Assembly: GCA_036346395.1 (NCBI GenBank) | Contig: CM070599.1 | Span: 18,901,232-18,965,231, forward strand | Length of the DNA: 64,000 nucleotides | Direction: 5' to 3' | Source of the DNA: Hsuehochloa calcarea | Lineage: Eukaryota > Streptophyta > Magnoliopsida > Poales > Poaceae | Shown here: positions 22,669 to 32,835 of the stretch, piece after piece | Layout: every line of letters begins with the position of its first letter | Numbering within the stretch: the stretch's first letter is position 1 | Translations under genes and position numbers: made by a program | Notes under the pieces: model-generated | What the model was told of the DNA's origin: nothing | Database searches by the model: none | Seen by the model: the letters and a program-made list of their open reading frames with translations, nothing else

Positions 22669-23413
22669 CACCCCCAGACAGATGGACAGTCAGAGCGTAC
22701 AATTCAGACTTTGGAAGACATGTTGTGTGCCTGCGTCTTGTCATGGAAGGGTAGTTGGGAGGACCAGTTGCCACTTGCAGAGTTTGCCTACAACAACAGC
22801 TACCATTCCAGCATTAGAGCTGCACCATTTGAAGTTCTATATGGGCGGAAATGCAGATCACCCCTATGTTGGGATGATGGGTGAGAAGCGATCTTGGGAC
22901 CAGACCGGATTCAAGGCGGTTGGCGTGTGGCCATGGTGAGAGCAGAATCACGCTAGCATCGCGATCGGCGAGAAAAGTTATGCAGATGTGAGGAGACGTG
23001 ATTTGGAGTTTGCGGTGGGAGACCAGGTGCTTTTGAGAGTGTCCCCCACCAAAGGCATTGTCCGATTCGGTACTAAAGAGAAGCTTAGTCCGCGGTACAG
23101 TGGACCTTTCCCGATTATTGCGAGAATTGGGAAGTTAGCCTACCGCCTGGACCTTCCAGAGTCCATGCGGGGAGTTCATAACGTATTTCACATCTCGATG
23201 CTGAGAAAGTTCTTGAAGGACCCAGAGCATAAGATTTTGTTGGAGACACTGACAATTGAGCAAGACCTCACAGTTGAGTCACGACCAGTGCGTATTCTGG
23301 AAAGGTCAGAGCGAGTGCTGAGGCACAAGACATTGGTATACGTCAAAATATTGTGGACGCACCAATCAGAGAGGGAAGCCACTTGGGAGTTGGAGTCTCG
23401 CATGCGCGAGTAA
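22669..23413 (+). pseudogene. Integrase C-terminal part of the plus-strand gypsy (chromodomain-type tail)
   Basis: Begins exactly at the copia LTR boundary with [20 protein letters not shown], then [37 protein letters not shown] frameshift region (22880-22985) precedes ADVRRRDLEFAVGDQVLL, LSPRYSGPFPIIARIGKLAY, VHNVFHISMLRKF and a tail with VRILERSERVLRHKTLVYVK and EATWELESRM, ending at the stop 23411-23413. The GPF/Y module and the EATWELE tail match Tekay/Del chromoviruses, where the tail is a divergent chromodomain thought to guide integration (known for the clade, inferred here). The catalytic core is missing. Confidence 0.88.
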
Positions 23414-23511
23414 TTTTCGGAATTATTTACCACAGGTACGCGAAACTATGGTTTTAGTAGATTCTGCTATGGCGTGTTAACCTTGGTAGAATTCGGGGTC
23501 GAATTCTGTTT

Positions 23512-23524
23512 AAGGGGGGTAGAA
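23512..23524 (+). other. Polypurine tract of the plus-strand gypsy
   Basis: AAGGGGGGTAGAA immediately precedes the LTR start TGTAACACCCC at 23525. Confidence 0.85.
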
Positions 23525-24142
23525 TGTAACACCCCAGAATCGGATCGGTAAATTAAAGAATTAGTCGGGAGGAGAAAAGGGATTAAGAGGAATAGTAATA
23601 CCAAGAAAAAAGGGGGGTTTTCACATTTGTTCGGCAACTTGGGCCATGGGCTGCGGTTTAGGAGGGGAGCCTCTAGAGGCCGGCCAAAGGGGGGGTTCCC
23701 ACCCCCCAAAACACTAATTCCACCTTCTCCCCTCTCCCCTTGCCTCATTGAGCCGCCGCCCCCTTCCCTGCCTTGTGCGCCTCCACCACCCCCATTGCAC
23801 CTCCCCAGCAGCACCACCTCCCTCCCCGGTGAAGCTCCTTGCTACAGTCCATTGGAGGAAAGGCGAGGAGACCACCGTTGGAGGGCCGGCAAAGAGGAGT
23901 TAGCAGATCGGTTTTGTTCAGCGTTGTTGCTCGTCAGTTTTTGGTAAGATATGTACATTTTCTCATCTGACCATCTCTTAGAAAGTTGTAGCCCTCGGTT
24001 TTAGATTTCTTTAGGCACTGAGATCACCTGATTTAGCCTTACGGTTTAGGAGTTATGGTAGTTTTACCGTGACTGTCAAGAAAAGCTAACGAGAATTGGC
24101 AAATTATCTTTTGTTGCCATTATGAATTTTTTAGAGGCCGAA
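23525..24142 (+). repeat. 3' LTR of the plus-strand gypsy, truncated on the right
   Basis: Starts TGTAACACCCCAGAATCGG. It aligns with the 5' LTR from 23693/7570 up to AGGCCGAAT at about 24142/7885, after which the two sequences part because another gypsy fragment begins. The remaining 1.6 kb of this LTR was not found in the window. Confidence 0.85.
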
Positions 24143-24309
24143 TCTGATGAGGACATCCCTCCTTCGGATACACGTACTACACAAGACCTTCCAGATTTGG
24201 GTGTTGGACTACAAGGTCCTATGACAAGAGCTAGAGCACGTGACTTAATCTATCAGGTAAAATCGTTTCTAGGGCTGAGTGTATTATTTGAGAACTCTAT
24301 GATGCGCTA
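24143..24309 (+). pseudogene. pol C-terminus of a CRM/Reina-like gypsy
   Basis: ESDEDIPPSDTRTTQDL and GPMTRARARDLIYQVKSFLG are the tail of the polyprotein in a gypsy family common in rice, where this segment lies just before the 3' LTR. It is only about 55 codons and begins abruptly in the interrupted LTR. A minus-strand relative occurs at 43038-43295 (GPITRARARLLAQQVNLL). Confidence 0.7.
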
Positions 24310-24345
24310 ATGGAGATGATTTACTTGTACTCGTAAATCTAGGAT

Positions 24346-24483
24346 TACGACCACTTCAAGAAGGCCTACGACCAGTTCAAGAAGGTCTACGACCACTTCA
24401 AGAAGGCCTCACGATCCGGTTCAAGAAGGTCCACGACTGGGATTCGCAAGGCCTCACGACCACTTCAAGAAGGCCTACGACCG
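24346..24483 (+). repeat. 21-bp degenerate tandem repeat
   Basis: The unit TACGACCACTTCAAGAAGGCC starts at 24346, 24367 and 24388 and continues with variants to about 24483. CACGAC/GGTCGTG words recur downstream and, in reverse, at 42880-42940. Confidence 0.85.
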
Positions 24484-24747
24484 GATGACTCGTTGGGAGC
24501 ACTCTACGACCGAGAGAGGCGAGCACACAGACTCGTTGGACACAATCTATGACCAAAGATAGCATGGACTCCTCAAGACCACCCTAGGACCGGTCCACGA
24601 CTAGATCTTCAACGTAAATACGCGACACAAGGTTTGCGTCACCGTTTGGAAACTAATAAGACTTTGTAAACGTGGCGAGATCGGAGTCCAGTTGTGTACG
24701 CCTCATCCCACGGCCGCACAACCCTAGGTCGACCTCCTCACGCCCCC

Positions 24748-24757
24748 TATATATATA
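24748..24757 (+). promoter_or_regulatory. LTR TATA box
   Basis: An alternating TATATATATA run after GC-rich DNA, about 340 bases before the LTR end, is the likely promoter of this LTR. Confidence 0.5.
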
Positions 24758-25099
24758 CTGAGGCGCCGTAGTTTAGAGGCGGGTTTTCTTAGATTATTAC
24801 GCCAATTGCGTTTACGCGATTATCGGTTTGAGGAACCCCACTTGTAAACTTCATCCATATCCGCAATACAATCGGGATTGCATCTACCTTGTTCTTGTGA
24901 GTTGCTTCGATTGCTTGCGGGAACCATAACCTTCGTGGTAAGGTCGATCGCGTGCAAGCGTGGTCGATAACGACAAAGCGCAAGGGTGTAGCGAATTGCG
25001 AGGTGACGATCCGTTGGTCGGAAGCCTCAAAGCGCCAACGCCCTCACGATTTAACCAAATCGAACCTATCGGAAGATCGGGCCGCCGTGACTCATCAAG

Positions 25100-25111
25100 T
25101 GGTATCAGAGC
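25100..25111 (+). other. Primer binding site, initiator-Met tRNA
   Basis: TGGTATCAGAGC two bases after the LTR end at 25097. Confidence 0.9.
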
Positions 25112-26389
25112 TAAGGTTGCCCGTTAGGTAATTTCGTTGATCCCCTTTTCTTGAGTTTTGTTCCATCACCTAGAGTCCAGAAAATTGCCCTACAAAAAAT
25201 TTTAGATCGTAATTATTCCGCTGTCCAAACCACTTTGTGCCTTCGCAATTGTGTTTTTTGGCCGTTGTTGAATTCGAGTCCATCGTCGGTGTCTTTGTTG
25301 TTGGTCTAGTCGTCGTAATCTAGTTTCTAGCGTCGAGTCTTTGCTGTGTCGATCATCTAGACACCCCCCAATACGACCACAACACCACCCCCATACGACC
25401 ACAACACCACCCCCATACGACCACCTACTCGGATTCGGCTTCTCCACCTGGTCGGAAACGAACGCCTGGTCGGATTCGACCAACCACTCGTGTCCGACAA
25501 CCCTATTTATTATCTTGTTGCTCTCGGACACCCCACCACCTGGTCGAAAACAATCGACTGGTCGAATTTTTCCCATAGCTAAAGTTCAGAGAGAGAGAGA
25601 GAGAGAGAGTATCTTTTAATTACCTTTGTACCCCTGCTCTCCGGAAAAAGTTTGTGACCCATATATATCCATAGACCCAGAAAAAGGTTTTGAAGAGTTT
25701 TGAGTCAAGGTCACATTAAAAAAAAAAAAAAAAAAAAAAACCCTAGGTTGGGTTTTTGCAGTCCAAAAAAAAAAAGAAAAGAAAAGAAAGAAAGCAAAGA
25801 GTGAAAAAAAAAAGAAGAAGAAGAAAAGAAGGAGTTGCTTTGTGATTTTGGATCCGATTGTGTTTGTATCTACCCTATCCTTCCGTTTGCTTGAGCTAGT
25901 TCTAGGAACGCGTTTGGGCCAAAGAATCGTGATTTATCATCGTGGACTTTATTCAGCTTTGCTAATCTGATTTCATTATTGCTATTCCTTGCTACTAAAC
26001 ATTGCCTATCCGAGCTCCACATACTTTCGCCCTCGATTGATCCTCGCATTCGCCTCCTCCGTGATCGTACATCCCACCTTCGCCGATCGGACCACTGCGC
26101 AATTTGGTAAGAAACTCATAAGAGTTTGGTAAGACGCTTGAGAGTGTGTGATTCCACCCTCCACCACCTAATAGTGATAGGATAATACCTTTGTGTTGTC
26201 TTTTGTCTCCTACTAACCATGTCGTGAAGGATTGATGTGCAAGAGTGTATTTTGAGGAAGAGCTCATGACGCTATTGGATGAACAACGACTACCGTTAAT
26301 GAGGACATCGACAGAAGCTTCAAGCTACCACGATCACATTACAACGCTCAATCAACGATAGTATTGCGCGCTCACTACACGCCTCGAAA
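25112..26389 (+). mobile_element. Leader of the CRM/Reina-like gypsy with simple repeats; no gene
   Basis: Holds a 22-base tandem unit (TACGACCACAACACCACCCC plus two bases) at 25372-25426, a GA microsatellite at 25588-25609, an A tract of 23 at 25718-25740 and further A-rich and GAA runs to 25830. No open frame is convincing. Long, low-complexity leaders are common in this type of gypsy. Confidence 0.65.
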
Positions 26390-27490
26390 GAATGGTGAAT
26401 CGACCACCAAACGTTGGTCGTGTGGAACCTCATGGTGCAGCCCATGACCATGAGTTTGATAATGATAATGAGATGCACGACCACGACGCCTTTGATGCAC
26501 GACAACGGAACCGGTGAACTTCAACCGTCAAGGTATGAGAGGTAACAATTTTCAAACAACATAATGCCCATGATGATCCATATGCTAAAGTCAAGTTCAC
26601 TATACCATCTTTTGCGGGTGCTTATGATGCGGAAATATATCTAGATTGGGAGATGACGGTAGAACAAAATTGAATGCTCACTTAGTTCCTGAAGTGCATA
26701 GAGTTAGGCAAGCCACAAGTGAATTTAAAAACTTTGCCATCATTTGGTGGAATAGGGTTTGCACCGAAGGATTAGCGCCTACTACGTGGGATGGTTTAAA
26801 GGTTGCTATGCGTAATGATTTGTCCCACCTTCTTTTAAACGTGATTTGCGTAATAAATTGCAGCGCTTAAATCAAGGTAATAGATCCGTAGAAGAATATT
26901 ATCGAGCTACAAATTAGCATGTTGTGTTGTGATATTATTGAGGATGAAGAAGTCGCAATAGCACGCTTTTATGGAGGATTAAGACGTGAGATTCGTGACA
27001 TAGTGGATTACAAAGAATACGATAGTGTCCCTAGATTGTTCCAACTTGCATGTTTGGCGTAAAAGAATTGCAGGACGACAACAGAGGCCAAGAAACAATT
27101 TTGGGAGCATGTCTACACCACGACTCAAAGGCCGGGCAAGCCAAAACACCCCCACTTTCAGCTACACGGTCCGCTGCCCCCTCCACGAGTAGGGTGCGTT
27201 CAAAGACCTCCGACCACATCACATGCACCCGACGAAGCAAATCTACTAGTGTACTGTGCTCCACCAAGAGTTCTTCCTCGGTTGCTTCCACCGGTCGTAC
27301 TCACGGGATTATTTGCCACTGCTGTAAGGGAATGGGACACGTCATGAGGGACTGCCCAAGTCAGCGAGCATACCTTGCCACTACAGACGGTGGATATGTA
27401 AGTACTAGTGATATTGAGGATGAATATGTACTTGCAGCTAACATTGCAGGTGGAGGAGACGAGATGCATAAAGTGATGCCGATGGTGTAG
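26390..27490 (+). pseudogene. gag of the CRM/Reina-like gypsy, frameshifted
   Basis: From about 26390 the frames read NRPPNVGRVEPHGAAHDHEF, then KVKFTIPSFAGAYDAEIYLD and WEMTVEQ, AHLVPEVHRVRQATSEFKNF with AIIWWN (capsid), ARFYGGLRREIRDIVDYKEY (about 26960) and KELQ. The nucleocapsid knuckle is ICHCCKGMGHVMRDC at about 27308-27352, a perfect CCHC spacing. Several shifts occur between 26520 and 27060. The product would form particles and package RNA. Confidence 0.82.
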
Positions 27491-27579
27491 AGGAACAAGT
27501 AGGCAACATTGACACCGAGTATCATATGAGCCTTGTTGCAACGAGCATCGAGCGCACAAGTGGAGAGAGCGAGCAAAAT

Positions 27580-28000
27580 CAACAGATAACTTGTTTCAAA
27601 CTAGATTTCTTGTGAAGGATGAGCGCAGAATCATCATTGATGGAGGGAGTCGCAACAACCTTGCCACTCCGAGATGGTCGAGAAGCTTGGCTTGACCACA
27701 CAACCACACCCACGCCCCTACTACATCCAATGGTTCAATTCATGTGGTAAGTTAAAGGTAAACAAAGTTGTGAACGTGCAATTTTCAGTCGGTAATTACA
27801 AAGATAGTTCGATTTTGATATAGTACCAATGCAAGCATGCTCTTTATTGCTCGGTGAGAGGCCTTGGATATATGACAATGATGTTTTGCACCATGGTAGA
27901 GCTAATACCTACTGCTTTTACACAAGGGCAAGAAGATTAAGTTATTGCCTTTGACACCAAATTGAGATTTTGAAAGATGAAGAAGAGCGCTAAAATGAAA
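27580..28000 (+). pseudogene. Aspartic protease region of the CRM/Reina-like gypsy
   Basis: RRIIIDGGSRNNLA followed by EMVEKLGLTTQPHPRPYYIQ, VVNVQFSVGNYKD and SLLLGERPWIYDNDVLHHGR. The IIDGGS wording in place of DSG(A) is, as far as I recall, normal in this family. One-base shifts occur near 27670 and 27820. Confidence 0.75.
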
Positions 28001-28199
28001 GAAAAACCGATAAGCATGATTATGAAAATCAGCAAGTAGCAAAACGTGTTTTCCCACCTACTTGAGGAGAAAGTGGCGTCTAGTCCTAAGTCCGAGGGGA
28101 TTAAATTGAAGGGATGTGTTATGATTGCCACTAAATCTGAACTTGCTGAAATTTGTGATAATAAGTTGCCATGCTATGCTTTGATATGCAAAATGCCTT

Positions 28200-28456
28200 A
28201 TACTCGCTGAGGATATAGCTAGCTCTTTGCCTCCCATCATTGCTAACCTTTTGCGGGAGTATGTGGATGTATTCTCACCGAGGTACCCCGGGATTACCAC
28301 CTATTCGAGGGATAGAGCATCAAATTGATTTGATCCTGGAGCGACTTTGCCAAACCGTGCGCATATAGGACCAATCAAGAGGAGACTAAGGAAATTCAGC
28401 GACAAGTCCAAGATCTTCTGGACCGTGGGTACGTAAGAGAAAGCCTTAGTCCTTGT
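28200..28456 (+). pseudogene. Start of reverse transcriptase, cut by an LTR insertion
   Basis: Frames give the DVFSPRGTPGLPPIRGIEHQ-like approach, HQIDLIL, then NQEETKEIQRQVQDLLDRGY and VRESLSPC. The sequence stops at 28456 where TGTAACATCCC begins. The continuing RT core was not found in this window. Confidence 0.8.
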
Positions 28457-29854
28457 TGTAACATCCCAAAATTGGTTTGTGTTTCAAATGTAATAAAAAT
28501 GAGGAGAAATTAAAACTTTTTCTCCGATCTTGATTTTTGTAATCAGGCCCATAATTTTGTAAAGGAATTATGTGGAATCAAAAATCAAATTGCCATTTGG
28601 ACACCAACACAAGTCTCCTTCATGAAAATCTTGTGCCCAACCTTTGGAAATAATTTTCATTGAACCTAGGAGTGATGTTTAACACCTCAGAATTATTTCA
28701 TAATTTTCAGAAATTATTTGATAATTTTTGAGGCAAGTCAAACATTAGTCAAACTCCTAAATTAGCCTTCGGAATTTTTAGAGAAAATGCAGTGCATAAA
28801 AGTCTCTGAAAATTTTATATAAGGTTCATCATCCTGTTAGCAATCTCCATTTAAAATTTCATAATTTTTGGGGTTTGTTTGCTACCCCAAATAATTCCTC
28901 CAAAATCAGCTATTCAAATTCAAACCCTAACCGGTTTTCACTGCTCCTCGGTTCGGATCGGACTCGGGCTCGAGCCACTTGATTTGGTCCAACCAACTAA
29001 TCGCACCGCTCGGACGTCGGGCGCGAGTGTTGTGAGTCGTTGATCAAGATCGAACGGCTCACGATCGCGTGAACGTTCGACCATCCGAACGCGCCGATCC
29101 ATTTGAACCGTTGGATTCTAAATCGAGGGTTCACGATCGCGTCAACGTTCGGACCGTCCAACGCCTTGCGCAACGCGGACCGTAGGATCCAAATCAACGG
29201 TCCAGATTGAGTGAGCGCTTGAATCGTTATTATCGACCGTTTTTTCAAATTGCTCGATTTCAATCCAACGGTGGCGGCTATCGTCTACCTCCGTCGCTCG
29301 CGCCGCCATGGTCAACGAGAGGGTGAAATTTCAGAGCGTGGCAGCGGGTCACTTCTCCTTTCGCCAACGGCTCTTCCGATTTAATGCTTCCGCCCCGCCG
29401 CCTCCATAGTCGCCGTCGCCTGTTGTCACTTGCTCCGTCGCCTCGATCGGCCTCAACACGAGCCCCACCATTTTTCTTCCGTTGCTTCTTCCTTGCTCCT
29501 TCGGCTATAAAATCCCCGATGGCTTCCTTAGCATCCTTTGAACACTCTTGAGCTCCAAAGACCATCTAGTAGTGCTGCTCGAGCTCCATTTCAAATTTGC
29601 TCTCGGCCGCCATTGTTGGAGCTTCTGTCCTTGGTGAAAGTGGTGTTCCGCATTCTCTTTCAAACCCTTGATTCCTCGGCTTCTTAGCCTCTCACCGAGT
29701 TTTAACCTCTCATCAATTTTGCTTTTGGCGAAGAGAGCAGATCAATTTGGATTTCCCCAAGTCGGCCGAAATCGCTATTCTTCTTCACCCGAGCCACTCG
29801 ATTCTCCCGGTGCCTTCTTTGGGCTCGGTAACCCCTTATTAGTCCCTAGTTGTT
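28457..29854 (+). repeat. Gypsy LTR start, inserted in RT, cut by the assembly gap
   Basis: TGTAACATCCCAAAATTGG is the usual start of long gypsy LTRs here; the same opening with GGTTTGTGTTTCAAATGTA recurs at 35808. An AT-rich first part is followed by a GC-rich block (28930-29560) with a TATA box at 29506-29512. The right part is lost in the N run. Confidence 0.82.
29506..29512 (+). promoter_or_regulatory. LTR TATA box (TATAAAA)
   Basis: GGCTATAAAATCCCC at the end of the GC-rich block, in the same relative place as GCCTATAAAAGCCCC at 33730. Confidence 0.6.
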
Positions 29855-29954
29855 NNNNNNNNNNNNNNNNNNNNNNNNNNNNNNNNNNNNNNNNNNNNNN
29901 NNNNNNNNNNNNNNNNNNNNNNNNNNNNNNNNNNNNNNNNNNNNNNNNNNNNNN
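29855..29954. other. Assembly gap (100 N)
   Basis: Exactly 100 unknown bases, the conventional placeholder for a gap of unknown size. The left side is gypsy LTR, the right side copia integrase, so nothing should be inferred across it. Confidence 0.99.
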
Positions 29955-30278
29955 AGAGGAAAAATCGTACATTAATAGAAATGGCTAGGACAATGCTTGA
30001 TGAGTATAATACTTCCGATCGCTTTTGGGCGGAAGCCATCAATACCGCTTGTCATGCCATAAACCGTCTTTATTTGCATAGGCTTTTGAAAAAGACTTCA
30101 TATGAACTCCTTATTGGAAGAAAACCGAACATCTCTTACTTTAGAGTATTTGGTTGCAAATGCTATATCTTAAGAAAGGGTGTTCGACTTTCTAAATTTG
30201 CAAGTCGTTGTGATGTTGGTTTTCTACTTTGTTATTCTTCAAATAGCAAAGCATATCGTGTCTTTAACAAAAACTAGT
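29955..30278 (+). pseudogene. Integrase C-terminus, SIRE/Maximus-like copia
   Basis: Opens in the ERKNRTLIEMARTMLDEY motif holding the third catalytic residue, then FWAEAINTACHAINRLYLHR, YELLIGRKPNISYFRVFGCK and AYRVFNK. A one-base excess in an A run near 30265-30270 creates the stop at 30277 and shifts the frame into the ORF that follows. The rest of the integrase is in or beyond the gap. Confidence 0.87.
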
Positions 30279-32114
30279 GGTATTGTTGAAGACAGACACG
30301 GTGTACAATTTGATGAGACTAGCGGCTCTCAAGAAGAGCAAGAAGATTTTGATGATGTAGGTAATGGAGCTCTTATGAAAGCAATGAAAAACATACAAAT
30401 TGGAGACATTAAGCCTAAAGAAGATCAAAATGAACCATCATCTTCCACGCAAGTCGAACCGCCTACCTCTTCCGTGACAAATCAAGTTAATCATAATGAA
30501 GAAGATGTCAAGGAAGATGATCAATTATTGAATCTACGTCCAAGAATCCACAACGCAATAGCTAAATACCATCCAATAGACCAAATATTGGGTGACGTGA
30601 GTAAGGGTGTTCAAGCTCGCTCTCGTATTGCTTCTTATTGTGAACATTACTCTTTTGTTTCCTCTCTTGAACCAAAACATATAGATGAAGCACTAGAAGA
30701 TCCGGACTGGGTGAATACTATGCATGAAGAGCTAAATAACTTCACCCGGAATGATGTTTGGACAATGGTAGAAAGACCCAAGGAACATAATGTTATTGGC
30801 ACAAAATGGGTCTTTCGAAATATACAAGATGAAAATGGAGTTGTGGTAAGAAATAAGGCAAGGTTAGTTGCTCAAGGATATACTCAAGTCGACGGTCTAG
30901 ATTATGATGAAACATTTGCACCCGTAGCAAGACTTGAGTCTATTCGTATTTTACTTACTTTTGCATCATGCTTTGATATGAAATTATTTCAAATGGATGT
31001 TAAAAGTGCTTTCTTAAATGGTAAAATATCTGAACTTGTTTTTGTTGAACAACCTCTGGGTTTTGAAGATCCCAAAAATACTAATCATGTGTATAAAATC
31101 TCAAAGACGCTATATGGTTTAAAGCAAGCTCCTAGAGTATGGTATGAGCACCTTCGAGATTTTCTACTCTCTAAGGGATTCAAAATCGAAAAGGTTGATA
31201 CAACTTTGTTCACTAAAATTATTGATGGTGATTTCTTTGTTTGTCAAATTTATGTTGATGATATAATTTTTGGTTCCACTAATCAAGATTTCTGCAAAGA
31301 ATTTGGTGATATAATGTCTAGGGAGTTTGAGATGTCAATGATAGGAGAACTTAGTTTCTTCCTTGGACTTCAAATCAAACAACTCAATGATGGGACCTTC
31401 ATAAGTCAATCCAAGTATGTGAAGGATTTACTCAAAAGATTTGGCATGGATGACGCAAAGCCCATCAAGACTCCTATGGCAACAAATGGCCATCTTGATC
31501 TAAATGAAGGAGGTAAAACTATTGATTTAAAGCTTTATAGGTCTATGATTGGTAGTTTGCTTTATCTTACCGCATCTAGGCCCGATATTATGTTTAGCGT
31601 TTGCATGTGTGCACATTTTCAATCGGCACCAAAAGAATGTCATTTAGTGGCTGTTAAAAGAATATTAAGATATTTAAAGCATTCCTCAAGCATTGGCCTT
31701 TGGTATCCAAAAGGTGCTAAATTTGATTTGATTAGATATTCGGATTCGGATTATGCGGGTTGTAAAGTGGATAGAAAGAGCACCTCAAGGAGTTGTCAAT
31801 TCTTAGGTAGATCCTTAGTGTCATGGTCTTCTAAGAAACAAAACTCCGTTGCCCTCTCCACCGTCCAAGTCGAATATGTATCCGCAGGTAGTTGTTGCGC
31901 ACAATTGCTTTGGATGAGGCAAACATTGATGGATTATGGAATAACTTTTGATAAAATACATCTTTTGTGTGATAGTGATAGTGCAGTAAAAATAGCCAAC
32001 AACCCTGTCCAACATTCAAGAACCAAGCATATAGATATCCGCCATCATTTCCTAAGAGATCATGTGTGCAAAGGAGATATTGAAATTAGCCACATTAGTA
32101 TTTTTGTTGCATAA
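30180..32114 (+). CDS. Reverse transcriptase-RNase H, copia, 644-codon open frame
   Basis: The largest intact coding stretch in the window. True domain sequence starts near 30270 (KTSGIVEDRHGVQFDETSG); the first 30 codons are out of frame with the integrase. Then come an acidic linker, [76 protein letters not shown], the catalytic YVDD (31251-31262), FEMSMIGELSFFLGLQIK, SASRPDIMFSVCMCA-like IMFSVCMCAHFQ, and RNase H YSDSDYAGCKVDRKSTS, ending TKHIDIRHHFLRDHVCKGD. The usual TENQLADIFTKPLD tail is missing: the frame exits at ISHISIFVA. Absence of stops over 600 codons suggests a younger insertion than its neighbours. It is not autonomous, as gag is absent and integrase is incomplete. Confidence 0.9.
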   Translation: MFDFLNLQVVVMLVFYFVILQIAKHIVSLTKTSGIVEDRHGVQFDETSGSQEEQEDFDDVGNGALMKAMKNIQIGDIKPKEDQNEPSSSTQVEPPTSSVTNQVNHNEEDVKEDDQLLNLRPRIHNAIAKYHPIDQILGDVSKGVQARSRIASYCEHYSFVSSLEPKHIDEALEDPDWVNTMHEELNNFTRNDVWTMVERPKEHNVIGTKWVFRNIQDENGVVVRNKARLVAQGYTQVDGLDYDETFAPVARLESIRILLTFASCFDMKLFQMDVKSAFLNGKISELVFVEQPLGFEDPKNTNHVYKISKTLYGLKQAPRVWYEHLRDFLLSKGFKIEKVDTTLFTKIIDGDFFVCQIYVDDIIFGSTNQDFCKEFGDIMSREFEMSMIGELSFFLGLQIKQLNDGTFISQSKYVKDLLKRFGMDDAKPIKTPMATNGHLDLNEGGKTIDLKLYRSMIGSLLYLTASRPDIMFSVCMCAHFQSAPKECHLVAVKRILRYLKHSSSIGLWYPKGAKFDLIRYSDSDYAGCKVDRKSTSRSCQFLGRSLVSWSSKKQNSVALSTVQVEYVSAGSCCAQLLWMRQTLMDYGITFDKIHLLCDSDSAVKIANNPVQHSRTKHIDIRHHFLRDHVCKGDIEISHISIFVA

Positions 32115-32835
32115 TAATCATGAATGATACTTGGTTGAGTGCAAAACTAATAATTATTTGCAAAATCATCAAATTCAACTCTCTTTCTGAAGTGTCAGGA
32201 TAATCGGAACTACCAGCCTTCCAGGTCCGGAACTTTCGATTGCCAGAACTTCCGCTGTTGAATTGCGGAACTTCTGTTTTTCGGCAGTTGGGAGGCATTA
32301 ACTTCCCTGCGGTTCCTCCGTTTCTCTGTCTCTCTCCAGACGCCACAACTCTTCTCCCGTGTGCTCCTCTTCTCTCCCGAAGATCCACTGAAAAATCTTG
32401 ATCTTTCCTCGGCTTTTCTTCAATCCTGTCAAATCGTTTGCATCTCTAGGGTTCATTCACTACTTTCCTCAAGGTAAAATCAATCCCCTTCGGATTTCTT
32501 CTTCTCATGAACCCTAGATTTGAATTTTTGGGGAAATGAAAATGTAGATGAATTCTGTGGAAATTTCTTGGGCAAATAGGTTTATTCAGTGTTATATGAT
32601 GTATATGCATCGATTTCATGGACTCAATCCATCAAAAATACTAAAAATCCACAAATCTTGTTGCCCTAGAATCAGCTCATGATAATCGGAACTTCCGCTA
32701 TTGAAAACGCGGAACTTCCGCTTGCGGTTGTTCCGGCGTTCAAAATTGCAGAACTTCCGATTGTCCTGACAAAAACAGAACTTTCATCTCTTTCATTTGA
32801 ATCTATCTTTGACACTTCATTCATGTTTTTTGAAG
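32115..32835 (+). mobile_element. Post-pol non-coding region with CGGAACTTCCG words
   Basis: No gene. Contains many copies of CGGAACTTCCG-like palindromes (about 32195-32285 and 32685-32765). The part from 32290 to 32520 has a CT-rich leader look (CTTCTCTCCCGAAG, CCTCAAGGTAAAATC) that could be a spliced leader of the ORF below; this is inference. Confidence 0.6.

Larger units (their letters stand above)
24310..25097 (+). repeat. LTR of the CRM/Reina-like gypsy, left end uncertain
   Basis: The right end ACTCATCA at 25097 is followed by a PBS. A TATA-like run lies at 24748. The left part contains a roughly 21-base tandem array. I could not identify a clear TG start, so the left limit is set by the stop of the pol tail. 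Confidence 0.6.

Noticed and set aside
9488..25111. tRNA genes at the TGGTATCAGAGC sites
   Set aside because: Only the 12-base complement to a tRNA 3' end is present next to LTR ends; these are primer sites and no cloverleaf is present.
24346..25426. CRISPR-like array from the regular 21-22 bp repeats
   Set aside because: Repeats are contiguous without spacers and lie in a plant retroelement; minisatellites.
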